From Deltaproteobacteria bacterium (GTDB lineage Bacteria > Myxococcota > XYA12-FULL-58-9), in assembly GCA_016218825.1 (NCBI GenBank), contig JACRCV010000030.1:1-39893 (forward strand): a stretch of DNA of 39,893 nucleotides, read 5' to 3'. A program made the position numbers and the translations under genes. This document shows, piece by piece, positions 25,063-32,375 of this stretch; positions within the stretch are counted from its first letter, which is position 1, and each line of letters opens with the position of its first letter. Under the pieces are notes generated by a model. The model was given only the letters and a program-made list of their open reading frames with translations. It made no database searches and was not told the DNA's origin.

Positions 25063-28047
25063 TTACGGCGGGGTGGCGAGGATCTCCGCGAGCCGGTCGA
25101 AGGCGACCGCGAGGCCGTCGGGCTTGTTGCCGCCGGCCGAGGCCATCTCGGGGCGCCCGCCGCCTTTGCCGCCGATGTGGGGCGCGAGCTTCGACACCAA
25201 CGCCCCCGCCTGCAGCCGCGTTGTCAGGTCCTTGCTGACGGTCACCAAGAGGTTCGCCTTGTCGTCGACCTTGCTGCCGAGGCAGACGATGCCCGACCCG
25301 AGGCGGTCCTTGAGCTTGTCGGCGAGCTCCCGCAGCGCTTTGGCGTCGAGGCCGTCGATGCGACCGGAGAGCAGCCGCACGTCGCCGACGGTCACGACCC
25401 CGGCCAGGAGGTCGGTGGCGGCGTCCTTCAGCTTGCCCTGTCTGAGCTGATCCAAGGCCCGGAGGTTGTCGCGGTTGGCGGTGACGAGCCGCGCGAACAA
25501 CGCCAGCAGGCCGGAGGCGTCGTCCTTCTGCATCCGGGTCGCGAGCGCCTCGATGTCGGTCGCCCGGGCGTTGGTCATCTGCACCAACATCTGCCAGAGC
25601 GCGCACAGCTTGCGGGCGTCGGCGTCGCCGTCCTGGGGCTGGAGCGCCGGTGGCCTTGCGTCGCTCCTCGCGACCTCGACGATCTTGCCGCCCGCAGCCT
25701 TGAGCGCCGCCACCTGCTCGTCGTACTCGCGGACGGTCTTCGCGACCGCCTGCAGGATCGGCTGGTCGTCCCCGGCCGCCGCCGGCTCGCTGCCGTTGAT
25801 GATTCGGGCGGCGTGCACCAGGGCGTCGCGGGCCCGGGTCGCACGGGCGCGGGCGCTCGCGCCGACCTCGGCCTCGATGCGGCGCACCCCGGCGGCCACG
25901 GCCTCCTCACGGGTGATGAGCACCAGGTCGATGTCTCGGGTCCGGCGGGCGTGGGTGCCGCCGCAGAGCTCGACCGACGCGCCCAGCGTCACCATCCGCA
26001 CCCGGTCGCCGTACTTCTCGCCGAACAGCGCGATGGCGCCGCGCTCTTTCGCCTCGTCGAACGACAGCACCTCGGTCTTCATCGGCGCGTCTTCGCGCAC
26101 CCTGCGGTTGGCCTCCTCTTCGACCTTCGCCAGGTCGGCGGGGGTCGGCGCCTCGAAGTGGGAGTAGTCGAAGCGCAGGTGGTGGGGGTCGACGAGCGAG
26201 CCGGCCTGCTTGACGTGGTCGCCGAGCACCTGGCGGAGCGCGGCGTGCAGCAGGTGGGTCGCGGAGTGGTGGGCGCGGGTCTGCTTGCGGACCTCGGGGT
26301 CATAGCCCGCCCAGACCTCGTCGCCGACCGCGACCGCGCCCTGGCGCAATCGGCCGCGGCAGACGCTCAGGCCCTCCACCGGCCGGGTGGTCTTCACGAC
26401 CTCGAGCGTGAGCCCGCTGTCGCCCTCGATGATGCCGGCGTCGCCGACTTGGCCGCCCGACTCTCCGTAGAACGGCGTCGGGTCGAGCACGACCTCGATC
26501 TCGCCGCGGTCGGCGCGCGCGACCGTGGCGCCGTTTTGGATCAGGCCGACGACCTTGCAGCGGGCCTCGAGGTAGCGAGCGCCGCCGACGGTGCTCTCGC
26601 GCCAGCGGCCGGGGCGGGAGGCGAGGGGCTCGTCTTCGTGCGGATAGCCGAGGAACTCGATCTCTTTGTGGGCGCCGGCCAGGGTCTTGTAGACCGTGGC
26701 GACCGCGGCGTCGCCGACCTCGGAGCCGCGGCTGCGCTCTTGTTGCGCCGTCATGCTGGCGTCGAAGCCGGCCTCGTCGATGTGAAAGCCGCGCTCCTTG
26801 GCGATGACGTCGGTCAGGTCCTTCGGGAAGCCGTAGGTGTCGTAGAGCTTGAACACCGCCGCTCCGGACAGGATCTTGGTCCGCGCGGCCGCCGGGCTCG
26901 CGAGCTCGTCTTCGAGGATGCGCAAGCCGGTGTCGAGGGTGCGGCGAAACGCCTTCTCCTCGGTGGTCGTGACCTTGTGGATGAGCGAGCGCGACTCGAC
27001 GAGCTCGGGGAACGCCGCGCCCATGGTGTCGACGACCACGTCGCAGATCCGATGCAAGAAGAGATCGTCGAAGCCCAGGCGCTTGCCGTGGCGGATGGCG
27101 CGCCGCATGATGCGCCGCATCACGTAGCCGCGGCCGTCGTTCGCCGGTTGCAGGCCGTCGGCGGTCAAGAACGCGGCGGCGCGGGCGTGGTCGGCGATGA
27201 CTCGCATCGAGACCTCGTCCTCGGAGTCGCCGCCTTTGTAGGGCTTGTGGATCAGGTCGCTCGTACTCCGGATCAGGGGCGCGAAGAGGTCGGAGTCGTA
27301 GTTGGAGCGCTTGCCTTGCAGGATCGCCGACAGGCGCTCGAGGCCCATGCCGGTGTCGACCGACGGCTTGGGGAGCGGCAGCATCGCGCCGCCCGGCTTG
27401 CGCTCGAACTGCATGAAGACGTTGTTCCAGATCTCGACGACGCGGCCGTTCTCGAAGTCTGCCGGCGACGGGTTGCCGCCCTCGCCCTGGTCGTAGTGGA
27501 TCTCGGTGCACGGGCCGCACGGGCCGGTGTCGCCCATCGCCCAGAAGTTGTCCTTCATCCCCTTGTCGAGGATGCGGTCGTCGTTGAGGCCCGAGATCTT
27601 CTTCCACAGCGCCCGCGCCTCGGTGTCGGCGCTGACGCCGCCCTCGCCGCCGAAGATCGTCACCCACAGGCGCTTGGGGTCGAGCGCGACCTCTTTGCGG
27701 ATCAAGGTCCAGGCCAGGTGGATGGCCTCTTCTTTGAAGTAGTCGCCGAACGAGAAGTTGCCGAGCATCTCGAAGAAGGTGTGGTGGCGCGCGGTGCGGC
27801 CGACCTCCTCGAGGTCGTTGTGCTTGCCGGAGACCCGCATGCACTTCTGCGACGAGCAGGCGCGCTTGTAGGGCCTGGTCTCGGCGCCGACGAACACGTC
27901 CTTGAACTGCACCATGCCGGCGTTGGTGAACATCAACGTCGGGTCGTTCTGCGGCATCAAGGCGCTCGACTTGACCACGGTGTGGCCGTTCCGAGCGAAG
28001 TAGTCCAAGAAGAGCTGCCGAACCTGGGCGGCGCCGGTGTTTTCCAT
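25063..28047 (-). CDS. alaS: alanyl-tRNA synthetase
   Basis: Charges tRNA-Ala with alanine and hydrolyses mischarged Ser or Gly. The catalytic domain starts at once (MENTGAAQVRQLFLDYF) with motif 1 and 2 sequences such as TNAGMVQFK and RVSGKHNDL. The editing domain has HSATH (zinc His pair) and ELCGGTHA. The C-terminal C-Ala domain ends in HIGGKGGGRPEMASAGG. At 994 residues it is over 100 longer than the usual 870-890. The extra length lies in the helical linker between editing and C-Ala domains (roughly residues 800-880, around DADARKLCALWQML and TNRDNLRALDQ-like sequence). AGG lies 7 bases before ATG 28047. Confidence 0.97.
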   Translation of the reverse strand: MENTGAAQVRQLFLDYFARNGHTVVKSSALMPQNDPTLMFTNAGMVQFKDVFVGAETRPYKRACSSQKCMRVSGKHNDLEEVGRTARHHTFFEMLGNFSFGDYFKEEAIHLAWTLIRKEVALDPKRLWVTIFGGEGGVSADTEARALWKKISGLNDDRILDKGMKDNFWAMGDTGPCGPCTEIHYDQGEGGNPSPADFENGRVVEIWNNVFMQFERKPGGAMLPLPKPSVDTGMGLERLSAILQGKRSNYDSDLFAPLIRSTSDLIHKPYKGGDSEDEVSMRVIADHARAAAFLTADGLQPANDGRGYVMRRIMRRAIRHGKRLGFDDLFLHRICDVVVDTMGAAFPELVESRSLIHKVTTTEEKAFRRTLDTGLRILEDELASPAAARTKILSGAAVFKLYDTYGFPKDLTDVIAKERGFHIDEAGFDASMTAQQERSRGSEVGDAAVATVYKTLAGAHKEIEFLGYPHEDEPLASRPGRWRESTVGGARYLEARCKVVGLIQNGATVARADRGEIEVVLDPTPFYGESGGQVGDAGIIEGDSGLTLEVVKTTRPVEGLSVCRGRLRQGAVAVGDEVWAGYDPEVRKQTRAHHSATHLLHAALRQVLGDHVKQAGSLVDPHHLRFDYSHFEAPTPADLAKVEEEANRRVREDAPMKTEVLSFDEAKERGAIALFGEKYGDRVRMVTLGASVELCGGTHARRTRDIDLVLITREEAVAAGVRRIEAEVGASARARATRARDALVHAARIINGSEPAAAGDDQPILQAVAKTVREYDEQVAALKAAGGKIVEVARSDARPPALQPQDGDADARKLCALWQMLVQMTNARATDIEALATRMQKDDASGLLALFARLVTANRDNLRALDQLRQGKLKDAATDLLAGVVTVGDVRLLSGRIDGLDAKALRELADKLKDRLGSGIVCLGSKVDDKANLLVTVSKDLTTRLQAGALVSKLAPHIGGKGGGRPEMASAGGNKPDGLAVAFDRLAEILATPP

Positions 28048-28121
28048 GGCACGCCTGGTAGCACGAAGACCGCGCCATCGGCAACCGCGGGTATCGGCGA
28101 GAAGAATGGACGCCAGGCGAC

Positions 28122-28149
28122 TTGACTGCGGGCGTCACGCCCCTACGCT
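28122..28149 (+). promoter_or_regulatory. candidate promoter with a palindrome in its spacer
   Basis: TTGACT (28122-28127) and TACGCT (28144-28149) are separated by 16 bases; the second box fits the TAnnnT pattern of GC-rich bacteria. The spacer is almost filled by the perfect inverted repeat GGGCGT-C-ACGCCC (28130-28142), which looks like a repressor site. Confidence 0.4.
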
Positions 28150-28182
28150 CCTCGCACGGCCCACTGACGCGAGGGAGGCTCG

Positions 28183-28374
28183 GTGCTCACTGAATGGCGG
28201 CGAACTATTGCTCGGCTCGTCGGGTCCATCCTCACGGTCCTGACGCTCGGCCTCGTCGACGTGAACCTGACCGGCAAGCCCACTGCTACGGACGGCGACG
28301 GGCGGGGCCCGAGCAAGGGCGTCAGCTGCCTCTCAGAACCGGAAGACGCAGCCGAACACCGACGACCCTCTTGA
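28183..28374 (+). CDS. small hypothetical protein
   Basis: A 63-residue reading frame from GTG 28183. Supporting evidence is a GGGAGG ribosome site 4 bases upstream, a promoter-like sequence 35-60 bp upstream, and strong G/C preference at third codon positions in the middle of the frame. Residues 10-30 (ARLVGSILTVLTLGLVDVNL) could form a membrane segment or signal sequence; the rest is polar. I recognise no family. It lies alone between divergent alaS and the convergent metallo-beta-lactamase-fold gene. Confidence 0.42.
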   Translation: MLTEWRRTIARLVGSILTVLTLGLVDVNLTGKPTATDGDGRGPSKGVSCLSEPEDAAEHRRPS

Positions 28375-28411
28375 ACCTGCGGTCATGGATGGTGCGGCGC
28401 GCGGTGTCAGC

Positions 28412-29710
28412 CTAGTCGTTGGCGCTGTCATCGCGCTTCGGGAACGCCTCGGGCTTGAGGTCGGCGGGGTCGGGGGCGCGGCAGGTGGCCCGGGCGCCGG
28501 GGCGGGCGGCCTCTTCGGCGTCGCTTTGTGACTGGTGCGCGGCGCCGTTCACCCAGAACTGCCTGCCGTCCTTGGCGACGATGATGTCGATGTCGTCGCC
28601 GACGATCCAGGCCGCGACCTCGCTGTAGACCGAGGGATCGGCGCCGCCGGTGATGTACACCGCGCCGTAGCTCTTGAGCCGCTTCACGACCTCGACCGCG
28701 GGGTGGCCGTAGCGGTTGTCGCCGCTCGAGAACACGGTGACGAGGGGGTGCAAGACCTCGGTGAAGCAGGGGTTGGAGCTGTTCTCCGAGCCGTGGTGGT
28801 TGGCGCGGTACACCTCGACCGCGCCGACGTCGCCGGCGATCTGCGACTCGATGTCGTTGTAGCTCGAGCGCTTCGGCCCGAACTGGCGCAAGACGTTGTA
28901 GCCCGACAGGTCACCGGCGACGAGCATCTCGAAGTCGCCGAGGACGAGCTTCGCGGCGATCGAGTAGTCGTTCTCGCTCGGCGGGTTCTCCTCGACCCAG
29001 GTCGGGACCAGCGCCTTCATCCGGTCGAGGTAGCCGTTGGCGGCGGCGGCGACGATGCGGACGTCGAGCCCCGGGCCGAGCTCGAGGCGATCGCCGGCGC
29101 GGACCTCGCGGCGCTTGCCCACCACCCCCGACGCGATCCACTCCTGCACCGAGCGCTCGTAGGAGAGCTGCGAGGCGCCCTTCGCGGTGACGCTGTAGAA
29201 GCCGCGGTCGACGACGGTGTCGATCGTCAGGCCGTCGCGCTCGATGAGCGAGAACACCCCCGACGGCTCGTGCGCGTTCTTGCGCCGCCCCGGGGCGCCG
29301 AAGTGATCCTGGTGGTAGTGGGTGATGAGCAGGTAGTCGAGGTGGCGCGCCGGCAGGAGCTCGTCCAGGCGCGGCGGGATCCGCTGCGACGCCGCGAGCG
29401 GTTGCTTCAGCGGCGAGCCGCAGTCGATGAGCAGGCTCTTGCCGCCATAGAGCACCAGGGTGGCGTCCGCCTGACCGACGTCGAACGCGATGATCCGCAG
29501 CGCCCCATCCCGGACTTGCGGCAGGTGGGTGTAGCGCGGCCCGATCTTCTTCGGGCAGCCGGCCCCGAGCACGAGCCCCAGAACCAGGAGCGCGGCCGCC
29601 CCTCGCCCCACCCGGGGGCGAGGGGTCGGGGGAGTGGGGGTGGGGAGCGCCGCGGCCGCCGCGGCGCGGGAATCAAATGCAGGTGCAGATGCAGGTGCAG
29701 AGGTGCGCAT
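28412..29710 (-). CDS. secreted metallo-beta-lactamase-fold lipoprotein (ComEC C-domain-like)
   Basis: An exported hydrolase-fold protein of 432 residues from ATG 29710. The metal motif THYHQDHFG is at 130-138, preceded by IIAFDVGQADATLV and IDCGSP; later LVAGDLSG, ANHHGSENS and FSSGDNRYGHP complete the pattern of the DNA-uptake protein ComEC's C-terminal domain and related nucleases or phosphodiesterases. A lipobox-like GAGC (Cys52) follows a hydrophobic stretch. ATG 29710 has GGGAAGG upstream and follows the kinase stop codon by two bases. However, residues 13-33 are encoded by the 70-bp repeat; GTG 29611, inside the repeat, would give a normal short lipoprotein signal (MGRGAAALLVLGLVLGAGC). 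The substrate is unknown. Confidence 0.82.
   Translation of the reverse strand: MRTSAPASAPAFDSRAAAAAALPTPTPPTPRPRVGRGAAALLVLGLVLGAGCPKKIGPRYTHLPQVRDGALRIIAFDVGQADATLVLYGGKSLLIDCGSPLKQPLAASQRIPPRLDELLPARHLDYLLITHYHQDHFGAPGRRKNAHEPSGVFSLIERDGLTIDTVVDRGFYSVTAKGASQLSYERSVQEWIASGVVGKRREVRAGDRLELGPGLDVRIVAAAANGYLDRMKALVPTWVEENPPSENDYSIAAKLVLGDFEMLVAGDLSGYNVLRQFGPKRSSYNDIESQIAGDVGAVEVYRANHHGSENSSNPCFTEVLHPLVTVFSSGDNRYGHPAVEVVKRLKSYGAVYITGGADPSVYSEVAAWIVGDDIDIIVAKDGRQFWVNGAAHQSQSDAEEAARPGARATCRAPDPADLKPEAFPKRDDSAND
29608..29677 (+). repeat. 70-bp G-run plus hairpin element, copy 2
   Basis: Second copy of the element at 124-193, same orientation, same length. G-runs are at 29614-29618, 29622-29625, 29628-29632, 29636-29640 and 29642-29645. 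The hairpin arms are 29647-29656 and 29658-29667 with loop base 29657. Substitutions relative to copy 1 are TC for CT at 29626-29627 (between G-runs two and three) and C for A at 29657 (hairpin loop). It overlaps the 5' end of the metallo-beta-lactamase-fold gene. Confidence 0.8.
29677..29700 (+). repeat. 12-bp tandem duplication
   Basis: The unit ATGCAGGTGCAG occurs twice in a row (29677-29688 and 29689-29700), followed by a partial third AGGTGC. On the minus strand it encodes a repeated Ser-Ala-Pro-Ala at the extreme N-terminus of the lipoprotein, if ATG 29710 is used. It adjoins copy 2 of the 70-bp element. Confidence 0.75.
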
Positions 29711-29712
29711 GA

Positions 29713-31824
29713 TCACCTTCCCTTGTGGGTGGCGTGCGCCGAGGTCGAGGCGTCGGCGAGCGGCAGGCGCAACGTGATCGTCGTGCCGCGGCCGAGCTTC
29801 GAGCTGACCTCGATGGTGCCGCCGGAGCTGCGGACGATGCGGTTGCAGATCGCGAGCCCGAGCCCGGTGCCCTGCGGCTTGGTGGTGAAGAACGGCATGA
29901 AGATCCGCGGCAGGTCCTCGGGCTTGATCCCCTGACCGGTGTCCCGCACCCGCACGAGCGCGTGCGCCGACAGCGGCGCCGTCGGGTCACCGAGCTCGCC
30001 GGTGGTCTCCTTCGACGCCGAGGTCACGATGCTGATCTCGCCGCCCGCGGGCATCGCCTGCACCGCGTTTTGCACCAGGTTGATCAGCACCTGCTTGAGC
30101 TGCTCGGGGTCGATCGACACCTTCGAGAGCCCCTTCGCGAGCTCCGGCTTCACCGCCACCGCCGCCGGGATCCGATCGGTCGCGAGCAGCCGCAGCGTCG
30201 CCTCGACCACGGCGTTGATGTCGGTCGGCACCGGACTGGCGCGAAACGGCCGGGCGTACTCGAGGAACTGGCCGAGGACGCGATTCAAGCGGTCGGTCTC
30301 TTCGATGATGACCCGCACCAGGTCGCGGCTGTCGGCCGGCATCGACTCGGGGTCCAGACACTGCGCCGCGCCTTTGATGGCCCCGAGCGGATTGCGGATC
30401 TCGTGGGCGATGCCGGTCGCCATCTCGCCCATCACCACCAGGCGATCCCGCTCGCGCAGGCGCTCGTATTCTTGGGAGTTTTCGATGACGACCGCGCACG
30501 CCTCGGCGACCGACAACAACGACGCGATCTCGTCGAGCGAGTAGCCCTCGGTCGGGATCTCGGTGCCGAGCGTCAGGATGCCGAGGATGCGCTCCTCCTG
30601 GACAATCGGCAGCACGATGTTGGCCCCCAGGGCCCGCATGGTGGCGATGGCCTCGCCGATTCGATCCTGATCGCGCTGCGCGGTCGCGTCGCCTTCGGTC
30701 AGCGAGGTCGGCACGTCCTGGTAGCGGTCGACGAGGTTCTCGAGGAGGACCGGGCGCCGGTCACGGCGCAGCTCCGAGAGCAGCGTCGGTTGCTGCGTCA
30801 AGGACAGGCTCTGCGACGGCTTGGTGCCGCGGAAGCTCGCGAGCTCGAACGCCACCTCGCCCTCGACCGGCAGGAACAGCGACGCCTGCGACGCGCGCCC
30901 CGAGGCGTGCAGCGCGTCCAGCACCTGCGACGCCATCTCGTCGATCGAGATCGTGGTGCGCAGCGCCCGCAACAGCCGCCGCACGACGACCCGTAGCTCG
31001 TAGCGGCGCTGGAAGATGAGCTTCGCGGTGGTCTCTTCGATCCACGGCCGGACCTGGTCGTAGAGGATCAGGATCACGAAGCTCGCGACCAGGGTGTTGA
31101 ACAGCCACAGCCCCTGCTGCTCGGTGCCGACCCAGACGACCATCAGCGCGTAGACCGTGGCCAACACCAGCGTCAGCACCCCGAGCACCGCGGCCTTGCC
31201 GAGGAGCTCCACCATGTCGATCACCCGGCGCGACACCAGCGATTGGTAGAGGAAGTAGACGTAGAAGGTCGTCGCGATGTGGCCGGTCGCCGCCAGGACC
31301 TCGTGGCCGTGCGCCAGCTCGCCCATCCCCAGCGCCGTCGCCGTCAGGCCGCCGCCCATCAGGTACAACAGCCGCTTGCGCTCGGTGTCGGCCTTGGCGC
31401 CGCGATAGCGCTCGAAGAGCGTGTGCAGCACCAGGCCAAGCGCGCCGACGACGTAGAGCGTCGCGAGCCACTGGCTCGCCAAGTGATCGCCCCACGGCGA
31501 CAGGTTCAGCGCCATCAGCACCGAGCCGATGGCGAACGCCAGGCGCGCCACGGTGCGGCTCTGCGCCGAGTGGTCACGCACGATCTCGGCGAAGAACATC
31601 AGGCTCGTCGGCGCGATGATCAGCCCGGCGGCCACCTGCAGCCGACTGGTGAAGCCGCCGCCGAAACGGCTGGCGACCGCGGTCGCGTGCCAGACGAACA
31701 GCGCCAGCGTGAACCAGGCAAAGCGGGTGTAGAGCGGTCGCCGCGGGCGCCGCAACAGGATCGTCACCGCCACGGTCAACGAGACGATGCTGGCGAGGAT
31801 CGCGCTCGGAATGCCCAGCGACAT
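29713..31824 (-). CDS. membrane sensor histidine kinase with GAF domain
   Basis: A 703-residue two-component sensor. About seven N-terminal hydrophobic helices (residues 5-250) form a membrane sensor module. A GAF domain covers about 285-450. The dimerisation domain has the H-box IAHEIRNPLG with phospho-acceptor His474; the catalytic domain has NLVQNAVQAM (N box), DTGQGI (G1), FFTTKPQGTGLGLAI (F and G2). All catalytic motifs are intact. No response regulator is adjacent. The next gene starts two bases after its stop codon, so the secreted metallo-hydrolase is co-transcribed. Confidence 0.93.
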   Translation of the reverse strand: MSLGIPSAILASIVSLTVAVTILLRRPRRPLYTRFAWFTLALFVWHATAVASRFGGGFTSRLQVAAGLIIAPTSLMFFAEIVRDHSAQSRTVARLAFAIGSVLMALNLSPWGDHLASQWLATLYVVGALGLVLHTLFERYRGAKADTERKRLLYLMGGGLTATALGMGELAHGHEVLAATGHIATTFYVYFLYQSLVSRRVIDMVELLGKAAVLGVLTLVLATVYALMVVWVGTEQQGLWLFNTLVASFVILILYDQVRPWIEETTAKLIFQRRYELRVVVRRLLRALRTTISIDEMASQVLDALHASGRASQASLFLPVEGEVAFELASFRGTKPSQSLSLTQQPTLLSELRRDRRPVLLENLVDRYQDVPTSLTEGDATAQRDQDRIGEAIATMRALGANIVLPIVQEERILGILTLGTEIPTEGYSLDEIASLLSVAEACAVVIENSQEYERLRERDRLVVMGEMATGIAHEIRNPLGAIKGAAQCLDPESMPADSRDLVRVIIEETDRLNRVLGQFLEYARPFRASPVPTDINAVVEATLRLLATDRIPAAVAVKPELAKGLSKVSIDPEQLKQVLINLVQNAVQAMPAGGEISIVTSASKETTGELGDPTAPLSAHALVRVRDTGQGIKPEDLPRIFMPFFTTKPQGTGLGLAICNRIVRSSGGTIEVSSKLGRGTTITLRLPLADASTSAHATHKGR

Positions 31825-31861
31825 GCCGGCACTCTATCAGGTTGGCGTCAGTTTGCGACCG

Positions 31862-31895
31862 GGCGCCGGCGCCTGCTCAGGCCGAGGCCTCGGCC
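31862..31895. other. two adjacent perfect palindromes at the 3' end of the hicB-like gene
   Basis: GGCCGAGGCCTCGGCC (31880-31895) covers the last codons of the hicB-like gene, and GGCGCCGGCGCC (31862-31873) follows its stop codon. In the minus-strand RNA they would form consecutive stems. No T-run follows, so this is at best a weak terminator or an RNA-stabilising structure. Confidence 0.3.
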
Positions 31896-32188
31896 GCCAT
31901 GAAGCGCGCCGACAGCGGCAGCACCTGCACGGCGTCCTCGACGACCGGCGCCAACGGCAGATGGCTGTTCGGGAGCGGCACGTCGGCGCCGCCTTGCACC
32001 AGGCGCGCGATGTGGTCGCGGCGCGCGCCGTCGAGCGCCGCATAGACCGCGGTCGGATTGTCCGCGGTCACGGTGCAGCCCGGCAGGTCGGGGTGCCTGC
32101 CACAGAACCCGGCGGCGGTCAGGGTGACGAACGACGGGTAGTGCAGCCCAGCGTAATATCTTAGCTTTCTTGCAGCCAATCGATCCAT
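31877..32188 (-). CDS. orphan HicB-like protein
   Basis: A 103-residue protein with the HicB partial RNase H fold: YPSFVTLTAAGFCGRHPDLPGC (residues 17-38, with HPDLPGC the signature), a TADN turn, the helix AVYAALDGARRDHIARLV and the closing VPLPNS. HicB proteins are antitoxins that bind the RNA-cutting toxin HicA. No HicA-like gene (about 60-80 residues) is visible on either side, and no DNA-binding domain is seen in the C-terminal tail. It may be a solitary antitoxin or a repurposed HicB fold. ATG 32188 is the best start; longer frames upstream are low complexity. Confidence 0.72.
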   Translation of the reverse strand: MDRLAARKLRYYAGLHYPSFVTLTAAGFCGRHPDLPGCTVTADNPTAVYAALDGARRDHIARLVQGGADVPLPNSHLPLAPVVEDAVQVLPLSARFMAAEASA

Positions 32189-32347
32189 GCCCAAGAGCCC
32201 TCTGGTCGTTTCGTGAGCGAGCGTGGTCGGCACTTTGTGCGGCCTTCCGAGTTGCGCCCCATGATTGTCGGCGGTCGTCATCGGGGGTTGCGTCTTACCA
32301 CGAGATCGCCGCCGGCGTACAAGCCACTTGCGTCTCGGGCAGATCCT

Positions 32348-32362
32348 CGCCACGCTGTGGCG
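32348..32362 (+). promoter_or_regulatory. inverted repeat just upstream of the CpaF-like gene
   Basis: CGCCAC-GCT-GTGGCG is a perfect stem of six pairs with a three-base loop, 13 bp before ATG 32376. In RNA it would sit just ahead of the ribosome site; in DNA it could be an operator. The divergent region 32189-32375 shows no clear promoter. Confidence 0.25.
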
Positions 32363-32375
32363 GGACGGTGAACAG

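Noticed and set aside
25177-28125. 982-residue open frame antisense to alaS
   Set aside because: alaS is certain from its motifs; the antisense frame is low complexity and crosses the alaS start.
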